NCBI GenBank assembly: GCA_900544135.1
Contig: UQTU01000017.1
Coordinates: 1-56,153, forward strand
Direction: 5' to 3'
From: an uncultured Collinsella sp.
Lineage (GTDB): Bacteria; Actinomycetota; Coriobacteriia; Coriobacteriales; Coriobacteriaceae
DNA: 56,153 bases
The translations under genes and the position numbers were made by a program. Under the pieces are notes generated by a model. That model did not search any database and had not been told where the DNA came from. It saw only the letters and a list, made by a program, of their open reading frames with translations. Of this stretch, positions 42,858-51,285 are shown one piece after another. Position 1 is the stretch's first letter. Every line of letters starts with the position of its first letter.

Positions 42858-43826
42858 ATGAACGCACACGATCTGATTAAAGAGGCAATTGCCGAGAAGG
42901 GCAAGTTCGACAGCGTCTACTGGATTGCTTGCGGTGGCTCCATGATCGATTTGATCCCGGCTCATGAGCTTCTGCAGCGCGAGGCTACCACCTTCACTTC
43001 GTATATCTATACCGCGCGTGAATTCGACATTATGCGTCCGCGTCGTCTGGGCGAGAAGTCCCTGGTCATCGCTTGCAGCCACAGCGGCAATACCCCCGAG
43101 GTCGTCGAGGGCTGCGAGATTGCCCTTGCTGCCGGCGCTACGGTGATCGCCCAGACCGACAACGCTGGATCCAAGATTGACTCCGGCAAGTGGACCACGT
43201 GGGTCTACCCATGGGGCGAGGGCGTGCCGCAGGCCGAGGTCCCCGCTGGCATTTCGCTGTCGCTTGCGGCAGAGCTGCTCGATCAGCAGGAGGGCTACGC
43301 CGATCTTGCCGATATGTATGCCGGTATCGCCGAGATGGATAAGATTCTTCCCCCGGCACGCGAGAAGGTAAATGCCGAGCTGGGCGATCGCTTTGCCAAG
43401 CTTTGCCAGGAGCACGAGTTCTTCTATATTCTGGGCAGCGGTCCCAACTTTAGCCAGACCTACGGTTTCGCTATCTGCTCTCTTATGGAGATGCAGTGGC
43501 AGCACTGCAGCTACATTCACTCTGCCGAGTACTTCCATGGCCCCTTCGAGGCTACTCAGGATGGCGTTTTTTACTTCCTGCAGATGGGCTCCAGCGAGTG
43601 CAGTGCTATGGACGAGCGCGCCCTGGCGTTCCTTAAGACGCATACCGATACGCTGATGGTGCTCGATGCCAAGGAGTACGGTATGGAAGCCGTGCCGGCG
43701 AGCGTCCGTGCTTATCTGGACCCGGTGCTGTTCTACGCCATGAACTGCGAGCTGCGTGCCGCACGCGGCAAGGTGTTTGATCACGATCCCGATTTCCGTC
43801 GCTACATGGGCGTCGTCGAGTACTAG
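42858..43826 (+). CDS. frlB: fructoselysine-6-phosphate deglycase-like SIS-domain protein
   Basis: A 322-residue protein with two SIS domains, of the FrlB group. FrlB splits fructoselysine 6-phosphate into glucose 6-phosphate and lysine. The segments VYWIACGGSMIDLIPA and VIACSHSGNTPEVVEG form the first SIS domain and ILGSGPNFSQTYGFA the second. EMQWQHCSYIHSAEYFHGPFE is characteristic of the deglycase subgroup and carries the likely catalytic Glu and His. GAAAGGAACTGGAT precedes the ATG. The next gene is a FrlD-like kinase, as expected for the pathway. The exact amino acid moiety of the substrate is not known. Confidence 0.88.
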   Translation: MNAHDLIKEAIAEKGKFDSVYWIACGGSMIDLIPAHELLQREATTFTSYIYTAREFDIMRPRRLGEKSLVIACSHSGNTPEVVEGCEIALAAGATVIAQTDNAGSKIDSGKWTTWVYPWGEGVPQAEVPAGISLSLAAELLDQQEGYADLADMYAGIAEMDKILPPAREKVNAELGDRFAKLCQEHEFFYILGSGPNFSQTYGFAICSLMEMQWQHCSYIHSAEYFHGPFEATQDGVFYFLQMGSSECSAMDERALAFLKTHTDTLMVLDAKEYGMEAVPASVRAYLDPVLFYAMNCELRAARGKVFDHDPDFRRYMGVVEY

Positions 43827-43840
43827 AAGGATAAATACCA

Positions 43841-44703
43841 TGGCATTTAACGTTAACGCGCTCGGATTTGGCGACAACGTCGTCGATCGCTACGAGCATA
43901 TCCACACCATGTATCCTGGCGGCAACGCGGTGAACTTCGCCGTTTATGCCAAGAAATGCGGTGCCGCACGCTCCGCATACATGGGCATTTTTGGCAATGA
44001 CGCCGCTGCCGAGCATGTCATTGCAAGCCTCGAGGATGAGGGTATCGAGCTTGACAAGTGTGAGCAGATGATTGGCGAGAACGGAGCGGCTCGCGTGACC
44101 GTCGTTGACGGTGACCGTGTCTTCCTTGGCTCCAACGAGGGCGGTATCCGTGGCGATGCGCGCTATGTCCTCGATCGCTTTGACCTTTCGTACATGAAGC
44201 AGTTCGATGTGGTTCATTCGGGCAACTATTGCTTTACCGAGCGCGAGCTGCCCAAGCTGAAGGCTGCGGGCGTCACGGTCTCTTTTGACTTTTCGGACGA
44301 CTCCACCGACGAGTACTACGAGCAGATCGCACCCTACGTCGATTTTGCCTTCTTTAGTGCGGCGGATGCCGCGAGTGAGGACGAGATTCGCGAGCGTCTG
44401 GCATGGGTGAAGGGCCTGGGTCCGCGTTTTGTGTCGGCTACGGCGGGTGCCGAGGGCTGCATTGCTTACGACGGCGAGCGTTATTACCGCCAGCTGGCTA
44501 AACCGGTAACGGACATGAAGGACACCATGGGAGCGGGCGACTCGTTCCTCACTTCGTTTTTGATGTGCTATCTCGATTCCGCCAAGCGTGGTGAGGATGG
44601 CGCCGAGGCCATCGAGCGCGCGCTCGACTTTGCTGCCGGGTTTGCCTCGACCGTGTGCGGCATGGAAGGTTCTTGGGGCCACGGAGCACCAATCGTCGAA
44701 TAG
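43841..44703 (+). CDS. frlD: PfkB-family kinase, fructoselysine 6-kinase-like (first copy)
   Basis: A 287-residue ribokinase-fold kinase similar in layout to FrlD: FGDNVVDRYEHIHTMYPGGNAVNFAVYAKKCG at the N-terminus, the FDVVHSGNYCF and FDFSDDS segments shared with FrlD, and the PfkB signature DTMGAGDSFLTSFL with catalytic Asp. It would phosphorylate the sugar part of a fructosamine at C6 to make the FrlB substrate. It follows the FrlB-like gene by 14 bases (AGAAGGATAAATACC). A second, divergent kinase gene follows after a hairpin. Confidence 0.87.
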
Positions 44704-44773
44704 CTTAAGAAAGCGTACGGCGGTCTGGCTATGAGGCTTTGGACAGCCGATGCAAAACAATAAGCGAAACGCG

Positions 44774-44807
44774 AAAAGGGGGCTCGCCATGTGGTGGGTC
44801 CCCTTTT
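44774..44807 (+). terminator. internal hairpin with T-run between the two kinase genes
   Basis: AAAAGGGG pairs with CCCCTTTT, with further inner pairing. It lies in the only gap over 100 bases inside the catabolic run. It could attenuate the downstream genes or mark an mRNA processing point. Confidence 0.55.
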
Positions 44808-44824
44808 GAACATTGGAGAAGACC

Positions 44825-45625
44825 ATGGGTATTAAAGCGTGCGCAGCTGGTTTTTGCTGTGCGGACGTCTATCAAAACATCGGCGTGTTCTATCCGACTG
44901 GTAATGGCATTGACTGGGGTATCCATCTTGCACGAATGGGCGTTTCGGTATCCGCCGTGTCGGTTGTCGGCAAGGACGAGTACGGAGACAAGATGAGGGA
45001 GGCGCTGGCCGCTGAGGGGTTCGATATCTCACATCTGCGGGTGGAGGATGGCGACACCTCGGTGATGCTCATGGCGTTGAAAGACGGCGTCGATCGCGTA
45101 CATCTCGAGGCAATCGATGGCGTAATGGAGGCATATCGACCGAATGAAGATGACCGGGCGTTTATCCTAGAACATGACATCATTCACACCGACCTGTTTG
45201 GCAATTGTTTGGACCTCCTGCCCGAATGGCATGATGCGGGCAAGACGGTGGTTATGGACTTCTCGGTGTTCAGCCAGGATCCCGAATATGCCTGCGAGAA
45301 CCATTTTCCCTACGTTGACTATGCGTTCATGTCGTTTGAAGAGGACACTCCGGAGCTGCGTGATTGGGTACGTCACGTACAGGAGCTGGGACCGCGGGTG
45401 GCAGTTGCCACGCTTGGTGAGAAGGGAAGCATTGCCTATGACGGTGAGCGCTTCTATGAGTGCGGGATCGTGCCGGCGGAGAAGGTCGTTAACACCGTGG
45501 GTGCCGGCGACTCGTATATTGCCGGGTTTACCAAGGGCGTGATCGATGGCCTTGATATTCCGGCGTGTATGAAGGCGGGCGCTGAACTGTCGTCCCGAGT
45601 GATTGGTTCGTTTGAGCCGTACTAG
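44825..45625 (+). CDS. PfkB-family kinase, FrlD-like (second copy)
   Basis: A 266-residue PfkB kinase with the same layout as the preceding kinase but quite different sequence: GFCCADVYQNIGVFYPTGNG, HDIIHTDLFGNCLD, VVMDFSVFSQDPE and the signature NTVGAGDSYIAGF with catalytic Asp. GGNA in the first copy is TGNG here, which may change substrate choice. It could serve another Amadori product or another sugar. GGAGAAGACC precedes the ATG. It starts the downstream half of the run, after the internal hairpin. Confidence 0.85.
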   Translation: MGIKACAAGFCCADVYQNIGVFYPTGNGIDWGIHLARMGVSVSAVSVVGKDEYGDKMREALAAEGFDISHLRVEDGDTSVMLMALKDGVDRVHLEAIDGVMEAYRPNEDDRAFILEHDIIHTDLFGNCLDLLPEWHDAGKTVVMDFSVFSQDPEYACENHFPYVDYAFMSFEEDTPELRDWVRHVQELGPRVAVATLGEKGSIAYDGERFYECGIVPAEKVVNTVGAGDSYIAGFTKGVIDGLDIPACMKAGAELSSRVIGSFEPY

Positions 45626-45652
45626 GGCCAAATGCCTGGAAAGGAGTACGAA

Positions 45653-46513
45653 ATGGTTATCGACATGTTGGTCCATCCTATGCTCTATGGCGAGATCTGT
45701 ACGCCGGGTGATGAGCCTGATGGATTCGGTTTTTGGTCACGAGAATTTGGTATGGGGCATATGGGCCCCATGGATTGGGATGAGCTTCAAGTCGAGATGG
45801 ACGTCTGCGACGTGCGGAAGAGCGTGCTCATGCCGCTCGATGTAACCACGGCATGCGGAGGACACTTTGGCACCAATGACCAGATTGCCATGCTGGTTGC
45901 CGCGCACCCCGATCGTCTGTGGGGATTTGCGAGCGTAGATCCGCAGGTGAGCGGTGCCGCAGACGAATTGGAGCGCGCCTTTACCGAGTTGGGGGCAAAG
46001 GGGCTTTGCCTGCATCCGGCAAAGCAGGGTTTTGCCCCCGATGATGCTGTGGCCGAGCCGCTTTACGAGCTGTGCGAGCGCTATAACAAGCCGGTGGTTT
46101 TCCATGCCGGTATGTCTTGGGAGCCGGGCGCAGAGCTCTCGCGCAGTAACCCGCTTGCATTTGAGCACACAATCGCAACGCATCCAAATGTGCGCTTTAG
46201 TTTGACCCACTTTGGCTGGCCCTGGGTGCGCGAGACCGTGGCGATGCTGCTCAAGTATCCCAACTGCTACACGGACACCTCTATCACTTACATCGATTCG
46301 CCCGAGGAGATGATGCAGCGCCTTTTCACGGTCGATATGGGGCCGCTGTGGTATGAGCGCGCGCTATCGCATCAAGTGATGTTCGCCAGCAATACGCCGC
46401 GTTTCCGTGCATTCAAACTCAAGCGGGCGCTCGATACCGTGCTCATGCGCGATGATGCGCGAGAAAGGCTCTACTGGGGTAATGCCCTGCGTTTTCTTGA
46501 AGGGGATGAGTAA
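45653..46513 (+). CDS. amidohydrolase family 2 (ACMSD-like) protein lacking key metal ligands
   Basis: A 286-residue TIM-barrel protein of the amidohydrolase 2 (PF04909-type) family. The usual N-terminal IDxHxH reads IDMLVHP (first His replaced by Leu6, His8 kept). The barrel His residues appear kept (His151 in VVFHAGMSW, His186 in FSLTHFGWP). The final Asp of the SDYP motif is Asn247 (FASNTPRF). Members are metal-dependent hydrolases or decarboxylases; these changes suggest a reorganised or absent metal site. AAAGGAGTACGAA precedes the ATG; an in-frame ATG seven codons upstream overlaps that ribosome site. YjbQ follows two bases after its stop. Confidence 0.85.
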   Translation: MVIDMLVHPMLYGEICTPGDEPDGFGFWSREFGMGHMGPMDWDELQVEMDVCDVRKSVLMPLDVTTACGGHFGTNDQIAMLVAAHPDRLWGFASVDPQVSGAADELERAFTELGAKGLCLHPAKQGFAPDDAVAEPLYELCERYNKPVVFHAGMSWEPGAELSRSNPLAFEHTIATHPNVRFSLTHFGWPWVRETVAMLLKYPNCYTDTSITYIDSPEEMMQRLFTVDMGPLWYERALSHQVMFASNTPRFRAFKLKRALDTVLMRDDARERLYWGNALRFLEGDE

Positions 46514-46515
46514 AC

Positions 46516-46944
46516 ATGGTGACGCTCGAGACATTGAGCTATCTATCGACTGCTCCGGACCAGTTCATCGATATTACCGAAGATGTGCACGCTGCCATCG
46601 AACGCAGCTCGGTGACCAATGGCTTGGCAGCGATTATTTTGTCGCATACGACCTGTGGAATCGTGGTAAACGAGGGACTGCCCTGCGTGGAGACGGATCT
46701 TATGGAGACGCTTGATCGCATCGCCCCACTCGATGCCCCCTATGCGCATGCACACTTCCTGCCGAGCTATGGAGCCACCGGTAACAACTCCTGTGGGCAT
46801 ATCAAGAGCATGATTTGTGGAAACAGTTGCTTCTTTCCCGTCCAAGATGGCCACATCGTGTGCGGAGGTGCCCAGAACATCTATCTTGCGGAGTTTGACG
46901 GTCCGCAGAAGCGAAAAGTGTACGTCGAGGTGCTGGGGGAGTAA
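46516..46944 (+). CDS. yjbQ: YjbQ family protein (UPF0047)
   Basis: A 142-residue protein with all the family hallmarks: LSHTTCGIVVNE, the GNNSCGHIKSMICGNS segment (compare GDGNxxAHLKSSLxGxS), PVQDGHIVCGGAQNIYLAEFDGPQKRKV and the ending VLGE. YjbQ proteins form trimers with a conserved His/Cys/Glu pocket; weak thiamine-phosphate-synthase activity has been reported for some, but the physiological role is unknown. Its place inside a sugar-amine catabolic run is unusual. GGGGATGAGTAAAC precedes the ATG. Confidence 0.92.
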   Translation: MVTLETLSYLSTAPDQFIDITEDVHAAIERSSVTNGLAAIILSHTTCGIVVNEGLPCVETDLMETLDRIAPLDAPYAHAHFLPSYGATGNNSCGHIKSMICGNSCFFPVQDGHIVCGGAQNIYLAEFDGPQKRKVYVEVLGE

Positions 46945-46977
46945 CGTCCCTGCAATGACCCTAAGAAGGAGCACGTT

Positions 46978-47787
46978 ATGTCGTTTCTAACCTCGATGTT
47001 CAAGACCGAAAAGCCGGTTATTGGAATGCTGCACCTGCGTCCTCTGCCGGGCGATCCACTGTATTACCCGGGCGGAAGCGTGTCGCAGGTCGTGGAAGCC
47101 GCCAAGCGCGATCTCGAGGCGTTGCAGCAGGGCGGTGTCGATGGCATTTTGATTACCAATGAGCTCTCGATGCCCTATGAGCAGCATGTTTCTCCCTCAA
47201 CCCTTGCGTCGATGGGCTATGTAATCGGGGCTCTATCCCATGATTTGTCGACTCCTTGGGGAGCTGAAGCTATTTACGATGGTGATGCCACAATCGAGCT
47301 GTGCGCTGCCGTCGACGCGCAGTTCACGCGTTGCAATTTTTGCGGTGCCTGGGCCGGTGATCTCGGGCTGATTAACCGAGATTTCGCTCACACCATGCGT
47401 CGCAAGGCGGCGCTGCGCCTGGACGACCTCAAGCTTTTTCACTTCATCACGAGCGAGGGGGAGGTTTATCTCAACGACCGCACGACTGCGGACATTGCCG
47501 ATTCACTTCTCTTTAATTGCCTACCGGATGCTATGGTCATCGGCGGTTCGGCTGCCGGTCGTGGCGCTTCGGGCGAGCTTGCCGATGAGGTCCGTGAGCG
47601 TGTTGGCGAAGTGCCCGTGGTATGTGGCACCGGTTGTCGCGAAAATACCGTGGCTGACGTATTTGCTCACTACGATGGCGCGTTTGTCGGCACCTGCTTA
47701 AAGCGCGACGGAAAGCTGGATGCCCCGGTTGATGTTGAGCGGGTAGCTCGTTTTATGGCTGCCGCTCGTACGGCGCGAGGGGAGTAG
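46978..47787 (+). CDS. BtpA/SgcQ family TIM-barrel protein
   Basis: A 269-residue member of the BtpA family: KPVIGMLHLRPLPGDPLYYPGG, GGVDGILITNELSMPY, a middle part FCGAWAGDLGLINRD, and the phosphate-binding-like end MVIGGSAAGRGAS and VVCGTGCRENTVADVF. BtpA was first linked to photosystem I biogenesis, and E. coli SgcQ lies in a sugar locus; the enzymatic activity is not established. In this run, flanked by YjbQ and a FGGY kinase, it probably acts on a phosphorylated intermediate. AAGAAGGAGCACGTT precedes the ATG. Confidence 0.9.
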   Translation: MSFLTSMFKTEKPVIGMLHLRPLPGDPLYYPGGSVSQVVEAAKRDLEALQQGGVDGILITNELSMPYEQHVSPSTLASMGYVIGALSHDLSTPWGAEAIYDGDATIELCAAVDAQFTRCNFCGAWAGDLGLINRDFAHTMRRKAALRLDDLKLFHFITSEGEVYLNDRTTADIADSLLFNCLPDAMVIGGSAAGRGASGELADEVRERVGEVPVVCGTGCRENTVADVFAHYDGAFVGTCLKRDGKLDAPVDVERVARFMAAARTARGE

Positions 47788-47793
47788 GCACCT

Positions 47794-49311
47794 ATGGCGC
47801 TCTATCTGGGTATTGATATTGGGACAAGCGCCTCTAAAGGCGTTTTAATCGATGATCGATGCAACATCGTTTGCCAAGCCTCTTGTGGACATGAGACGGA
47901 CAACCCGTGTGACGGATGGTACCAGCATGATGCCGAGGCCGTTTGGTGGGGCGATTTTTGCCGCTTGTCGCGCGAGCTGGTGGCGCGATCGGGGGTTAAC
48001 GCGGCACAGATCGGATGCGTGGGCCTTTCCGCATTGGGCTGCGACTGTGTGCCGGTCGATACCGAGTGCAACGCGCTGGCGCCCGCGATTTTGTATGGAG
48101 TCGATGCACGTTCGAAACCGCAGATTGACGAGCTTCTTTCCGAATATGGGTCAGATCGCGCACGCGAGCTTTTCGGGCACGATCCCTGTTCGTCAGATAT
48201 TGCTCCCAAGATCTTGTGGTTTAAGGAGAATATGCCCGAGGTGCACGAACGTGCCGCGAAGTTCCTGACGGCGTCATCGTTTCTGTGCGCAAAGTTGACG
48301 GGGCGTTTTACGGTGGACCGTTATTTGGCGGAGGATTATCTTCCCCTATACGACCGCTTCACTTGGAAGGTTGATGCTCGGGAATGTGCTCGTTTCTGCC
48401 GGCCTGACCAGATGGCGGAGGTAATGTCGGCTACCGATATTGCCGGGGTGATTACTCAGCGTGCGGCTGAGGCGACGGGGCTCGCGGCAGGGACACCTGT
48501 CTTAGTGGGAACGGGCGACTCTGGTGCCGAGGCCATTTCGACGGGTGTATTTCGTCCCGGCGATATGATGGTTCAGTTGGGGAGTACGGCGTATTTCATC
48601 TATCTAGCTGATCATATGGTCGATGATGCCCGCCTGTGGCCAGGGACGTTTATCATTCCCGGAACTTACGGGATCTGCGCGGGGACCAATACGGCGGGTG
48701 CGCTCACATCGTGGCTGCGCCAAGAGCTGTATCGCGACGCCGTGGAGGCCGAGGGCCACGGTGGCCCCGATGCATATTCGGTTATGGCGCATGATGCCGC
48801 CGGTGTGGCGCCGGGTGCCGATGGGCTCCTGTGTCTGCCGTACTTTGCGGGGGAGCGCACTCCGCTCAACGATCCCGAGGCGCGTGGCGTCTTCTTTGGC
48901 CTGACCGGAAGGCATACGCGAGCCCATATGGTTCGTGCCGCCTTGGAAGGCGTCGCGTATACCGTTGCATCCCATGTCGACATTATCGAGCGAGAACATG
49001 GACTGCCAATTGGGCGCATCATGCTTGTCGGAGGTGGAACCAAGAATCCAGTTTGGATGCAGGCTATCGCCGACGTATGTGGGCGCGAGGTCTCGGTTGC
49101 CAAGGTTACGGTGGGCGCATGCTTCGGTGATGCCATCATGGCAGCTCTCGCAGGTGGCGCCTATGCATCATGGGATGAGCTCGCCCAAGTCCTTGGCGTT
49201 GCGCAAACAATCGTGCCTGATATGACTGCCCACGAGTTATATGCGTCGCGCCGTCATATCTTTGACGAATTGTATGCACGCAACCGTGATCTCATGCACG
49301 AATTGGTGTAA
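47794..49311 (+). CDS. FGGY-family carbohydrate kinase
   Basis: A 505-residue kinase of the xylulokinase-like FGGY group. The N-terminal ATPase-fold strand is LGIDIGTSASKGVLID, with a W-containing sugar site (GWYQHDAEAVWWGDF), catalytic Asp in LVGTGDSGAEAIS, and the ADP-binding end RIMLVGGGTKNPVWMQAIADVCG. It starts six bases after the BtpA-like gene (GAGGGGAGTAGGCACC). Substrate not identifiable; a ketose or polyol released by the pathway is plausible. Last gene of the run. Confidence 0.93.
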   Translation: MALYLGIDIGTSASKGVLIDDRCNIVCQASCGHETDNPCDGWYQHDAEAVWWGDFCRLSRELVARSGVNAAQIGCVGLSALGCDCVPVDTECNALAPAILYGVDARSKPQIDELLSEYGSDRARELFGHDPCSSDIAPKILWFKENMPEVHERAAKFLTASSFLCAKLTGRFTVDRYLAEDYLPLYDRFTWKVDARECARFCRPDQMAEVMSATDIAGVITQRAAEATGLAAGTPVLVGTGDSGAEAISTGVFRPGDMMVQLGSTAYFIYLADHMVDDARLWPGTFIIPGTYGICAGTNTAGALTSWLRQELYRDAVEAEGHGGPDAYSVMAHDAAGVAPGADGLLCLPYFAGERTPLNDPEARGVFFGLTGRHTRAHMVRAALEGVAYTVASHVDIIEREHGLPIGRIMLVGGGTKNPVWMQAIADVCGREVSVAKVTVGACFGDAIMAALAGGAYASWDELAQVLGVAQTIVPDMTAHELYASRRHIFDELYARNRDLMHELV

Positions 49312-49363
49312 TGCTGCCGAATTGTACTGTCTTCCAAAATAGGGACTGCGTTGTGCGATTTGC

Positions 49364-49382
49364 ATGCCCCTTGGCATTTTTG
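49364..49382 (+). terminator. short possible terminator after the FGGY kinase
   Basis: ATGCC/GGCAT with a four-base loop followed by TTTTT. The stem is only five pairs, so the call is weak, but the position at the end of the catabolic run fits. Confidence 0.45.
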
Positions 49383-49392
49383 CCCACAGGAG

Positions 49393-50175
49393 TTAGCGAA
49401 GGTCAAAAACAGAGTGCGCATTTGCTAAAACTGCCGACTCGATGCGCTTTGCGTCACAGTTTTTGAGTGAGGCGATGCGCATCGAGGTCCTTGCGAGCGA
49501 TCTGATGAGCGACTGCGCGCTTGTTTCTGTGTTTGGTTCGGCTGGCGCATCGGTCTCGAGCAGTAGACGGTCGAGTGGAATCTGCCGGGCATATTCGCGA
49601 CCGCGCTTGGTGGCGAGCATACGCTCGTTCACGGAAAAATAGCAGTTTGCGTTTCGCGCGCGGGCGAGTTCGTTCGAAGTGCCGCTAAACCAGTGGAAGA
49701 TGATAGCGGGGGAGTCGGGGTTTGGGATGAGTAGTCCATGCGATTCGAGGACGTCCAGTACGGCTCCTGCCGAACGAACGGCGTGAATTGATATCACGCG
49801 CCCGGTAAGAGGATGCTGCACGAGTGCATCGCAGAGCCGGTTAAGTGCCTGTATTTGTAGCGGCTCACTTCCAGCAAAGCGCGCGGAAAAGTCGAGCCCG
49901 ACTTCGCCGATGTAGCGCTCTTGGGCAGCAACTTCGCAAAGCAGATTGACTTCGGCGGGACCGCAGCGGCCGTCGGCGAGCCACCAGGGATGGAGGCCGA
50001 TGCCCTTGATGACGGTAGGAAGGCGACGGGTTCGCCCGTGTGCGCTAGCGAAGTCGCGTGGATCGACGCCGCAATCAAATAGACCCAAGCCCAGCGCCGT
50101 TGCCTCATCGGCAACGGCGTCCGGGTGAGCCATTAAATCAAGATGGCAGTGTGCATCAAATAACCGGGGCTCCAT
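49393..50175 (-). CDS. tatD: TatD-family metal-dependent hydrolase
   Basis: A 260-residue TatD-like DNase/hydrolase with the metal motif FDAHCHLD at residues 6-13. The other ligands appear in IGEVGLDFS (Glu), SIHAVRS (His), FHWFSG (His) and LLLETDAPAEPN (Asp). TatD proteins have 3'-5' exonuclease activity in DNA quality control. It lies 14 bases downstream of tcdA on the same strand and overlaps nothing. No strong ribosome site is visible; coupling with tcdA is likely. Confidence 0.9.
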   Translation of the reverse strand: MEPRLFDAHCHLDLMAHPDAVADEATALGLGLFDCGVDPRDFASAHGRTRRLPTVIKGIGLHPWWLADGRCGPAEVNLLCEVAAQERYIGEVGLDFSARFAGSEPLQIQALNRLCDALVQHPLTGRVISIHAVRSAGAVLDVLESHGLLIPNPDSPAIIFHWFSGTSNELARARNANCYFSVNERMLATKRGREYARQIPLDRLLLETDAPAEPNTETSAQSLIRSLARTSMRIASLKNCDAKRIESAVLANAHSVFDLR

Positions 50176-50189
50176 CTCGGCGCGCTCCG

Positions 50190-50987
50190 CTAGTCCAGGC
50201 GCTGGCCATCGGAGCGTACGCGCTCGGTGCCGCGTCCGCCGATCTGGCGGATAACCTCGCCGGCAATCATTTGACCCATGATGGGCGGCATAAAACTGGC
50301 AGTTCCCAGCTCGGTGCGCTCGTGGATGTTGGAAGGGTCGCGGGGCTGTGTCTTAACCGATTCCTCGCAGCTAAACAGTACGTGTAGGCTCTTGATTCCG
50401 CGCTTCTTGCATTCTTTGCGCATAATGCGGCTCATGGGGTCACGTACCGTATCGAAGATGTCGGCAAAGCGGAGGCACTCGGGATGGAGTTTGTTGGCCC
50501 CGCCCATGGAGCTAACCAAACGGATGTCATGGTCCTGAGCATATTTGGCAATGGTGAGCTTGGCCGAGATGGTGTCGATGGCGTCGACGACGTAGTTGAG
50601 CTTGCCGCCCGTCTGCTCCAAAACGCTCGCGAAGAAATCATCGATGTTGTCGCTCAGCAGATATTCAGTTCGCTTGATGACGGTGGTGGCGGGATTGATA
50701 TCGTGGATCATGGCTTCCATAACATCGACCTTTCGCTTGCCGACGGTGCTGTGAAAGGCGATGGCCTGGCGATTGATATTGCTGGGCGCGATGGTGTCCT
50801 TGTCCAGAATCACAAAATGCCCGATGCCGCCGCGGGCAAGTGCCTCGCAGCAGCTAGAGCCCACGCCTCCGCAGCCGAGTATCAGCACCGTGGCGTTGGC
50901 GAGCTTGTCGAGTGCCTCGCGGCCCATGATGATCTCGAGCTTGGTGTCGCGTGTCTCGACGGGAGCTGCGGCTGCTGATTCGGTCAT
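50190..50987 (-). CDS. tcdA: tRNA threonylcarbamoyladenosine dehydratase (ThiF/E1-like)
   Basis: A 265-residue E1-like protein that uses ATP to cyclise t6A to ct6A in tRNA. The nucleotide loop VLILGCGGVGSSCCEALARGG, the Mg-binding LDKDTIAPSNINRQ, the AIDTISAK strand and the C-terminal GTASFMPPIMGQMIAGEVIRQ are typical of TcdA/CsdL. The ATG is preceded by TCGGAGGATATCT; the open frame 52 codons upstream is not coding. Co-transcribed with the TatD gene. Confidence 0.92.
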   Translation of the reverse strand: MTESAAAAPVETRDTKLEIIMGREALDKLANATVLILGCGGVGSSCCEALARGGIGHFVILDKDTIAPSNINRQAIAFHSTVGKRKVDVMEAMIHDINPATTVIKRTEYLLSDNIDDFFASVLEQTGGKLNYVVDAIDTISAKLTIAKYAQDHDIRLVSSMGGANKLHPECLRFADIFDTVRDPMSRIMRKECKKRGIKSLHVLFSCEESVKTQPRDPSNIHERTELGTASFMPPIMGQMIAGEVIRQIGGRGTERVRSDGQRLD

Positions 50988-51073
50988 AGATATCCTCCGA
51001 TGGGGAAGCGGGTCGTGTTTAGCTATCGTCATTATAGGTATTATCGCGATTCCATTTGAGCCCTTGAGGCTTG

Positions 51074-51203
51074 TTGAAATGGGACCGGGATTCGCATAAG
51101 ATGAAGCAGATGGCACCCGTTGCAGCGGGTTGGCCAACTCCAAAACACGTTTGTAGCGTGAGAAGTGGCTGTCCTCGCATTACGCGGAGGCGGCTATTTT
51201 TTT
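51074..51203 (+). ncRNA. candidate small RNA with its own promoter and terminator
   Basis: TTGAAA (51074-51079) and TAAGAT (51097-51102) are exactly 17 bases apart, predicting a start near 51109. The next 95 bases hold three hairpins: TGGC-CCCG/CGGG-GCCA (51111-51136), CACG/CGTG (51146-51160), and a 13-bp stem (51166-51178 with 51184-51196) ending in TTTTTTT. No start codon with a ribosome site lies inside, and no gene reads into this terminator from the left, since tcdA is transcribed away. I do not recognise 6S, SRP, tmRNA or a known riboswitch. Confidence 0.6.
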
Positions 51204-51213
51204 GAGTACAAGA

Positions 51214-51251
51214 TTAGATAGTTAGACAAACATCTAAATATCGAGTATAGT
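51214..51251 (+). promoter_or_regulatory. promoter and operator of the sdpR-sdpI-like pair
   Basis: TAGACA (-35, 51223-51228) and TATAGT (-10, 51246-51251) are 17 bases apart. The -35 lies inside an inverted repeat, TTAGAT-N12-ATCTAA (51214-51237), well placed for autorepression by the ArsR-type protein encoded next. Confidence 0.7.
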
Positions 51252-51285
51252 GTGCACGTCGCGAGAGATAGCGAGAGGAGGTTCT

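Noticed and set aside
42822..43877. 351-codon open frame antisense to the FrlB-like gene
   Set aside because: Same type of shadow; the FrlB-like frame has motifs, ribosome site and operon context.
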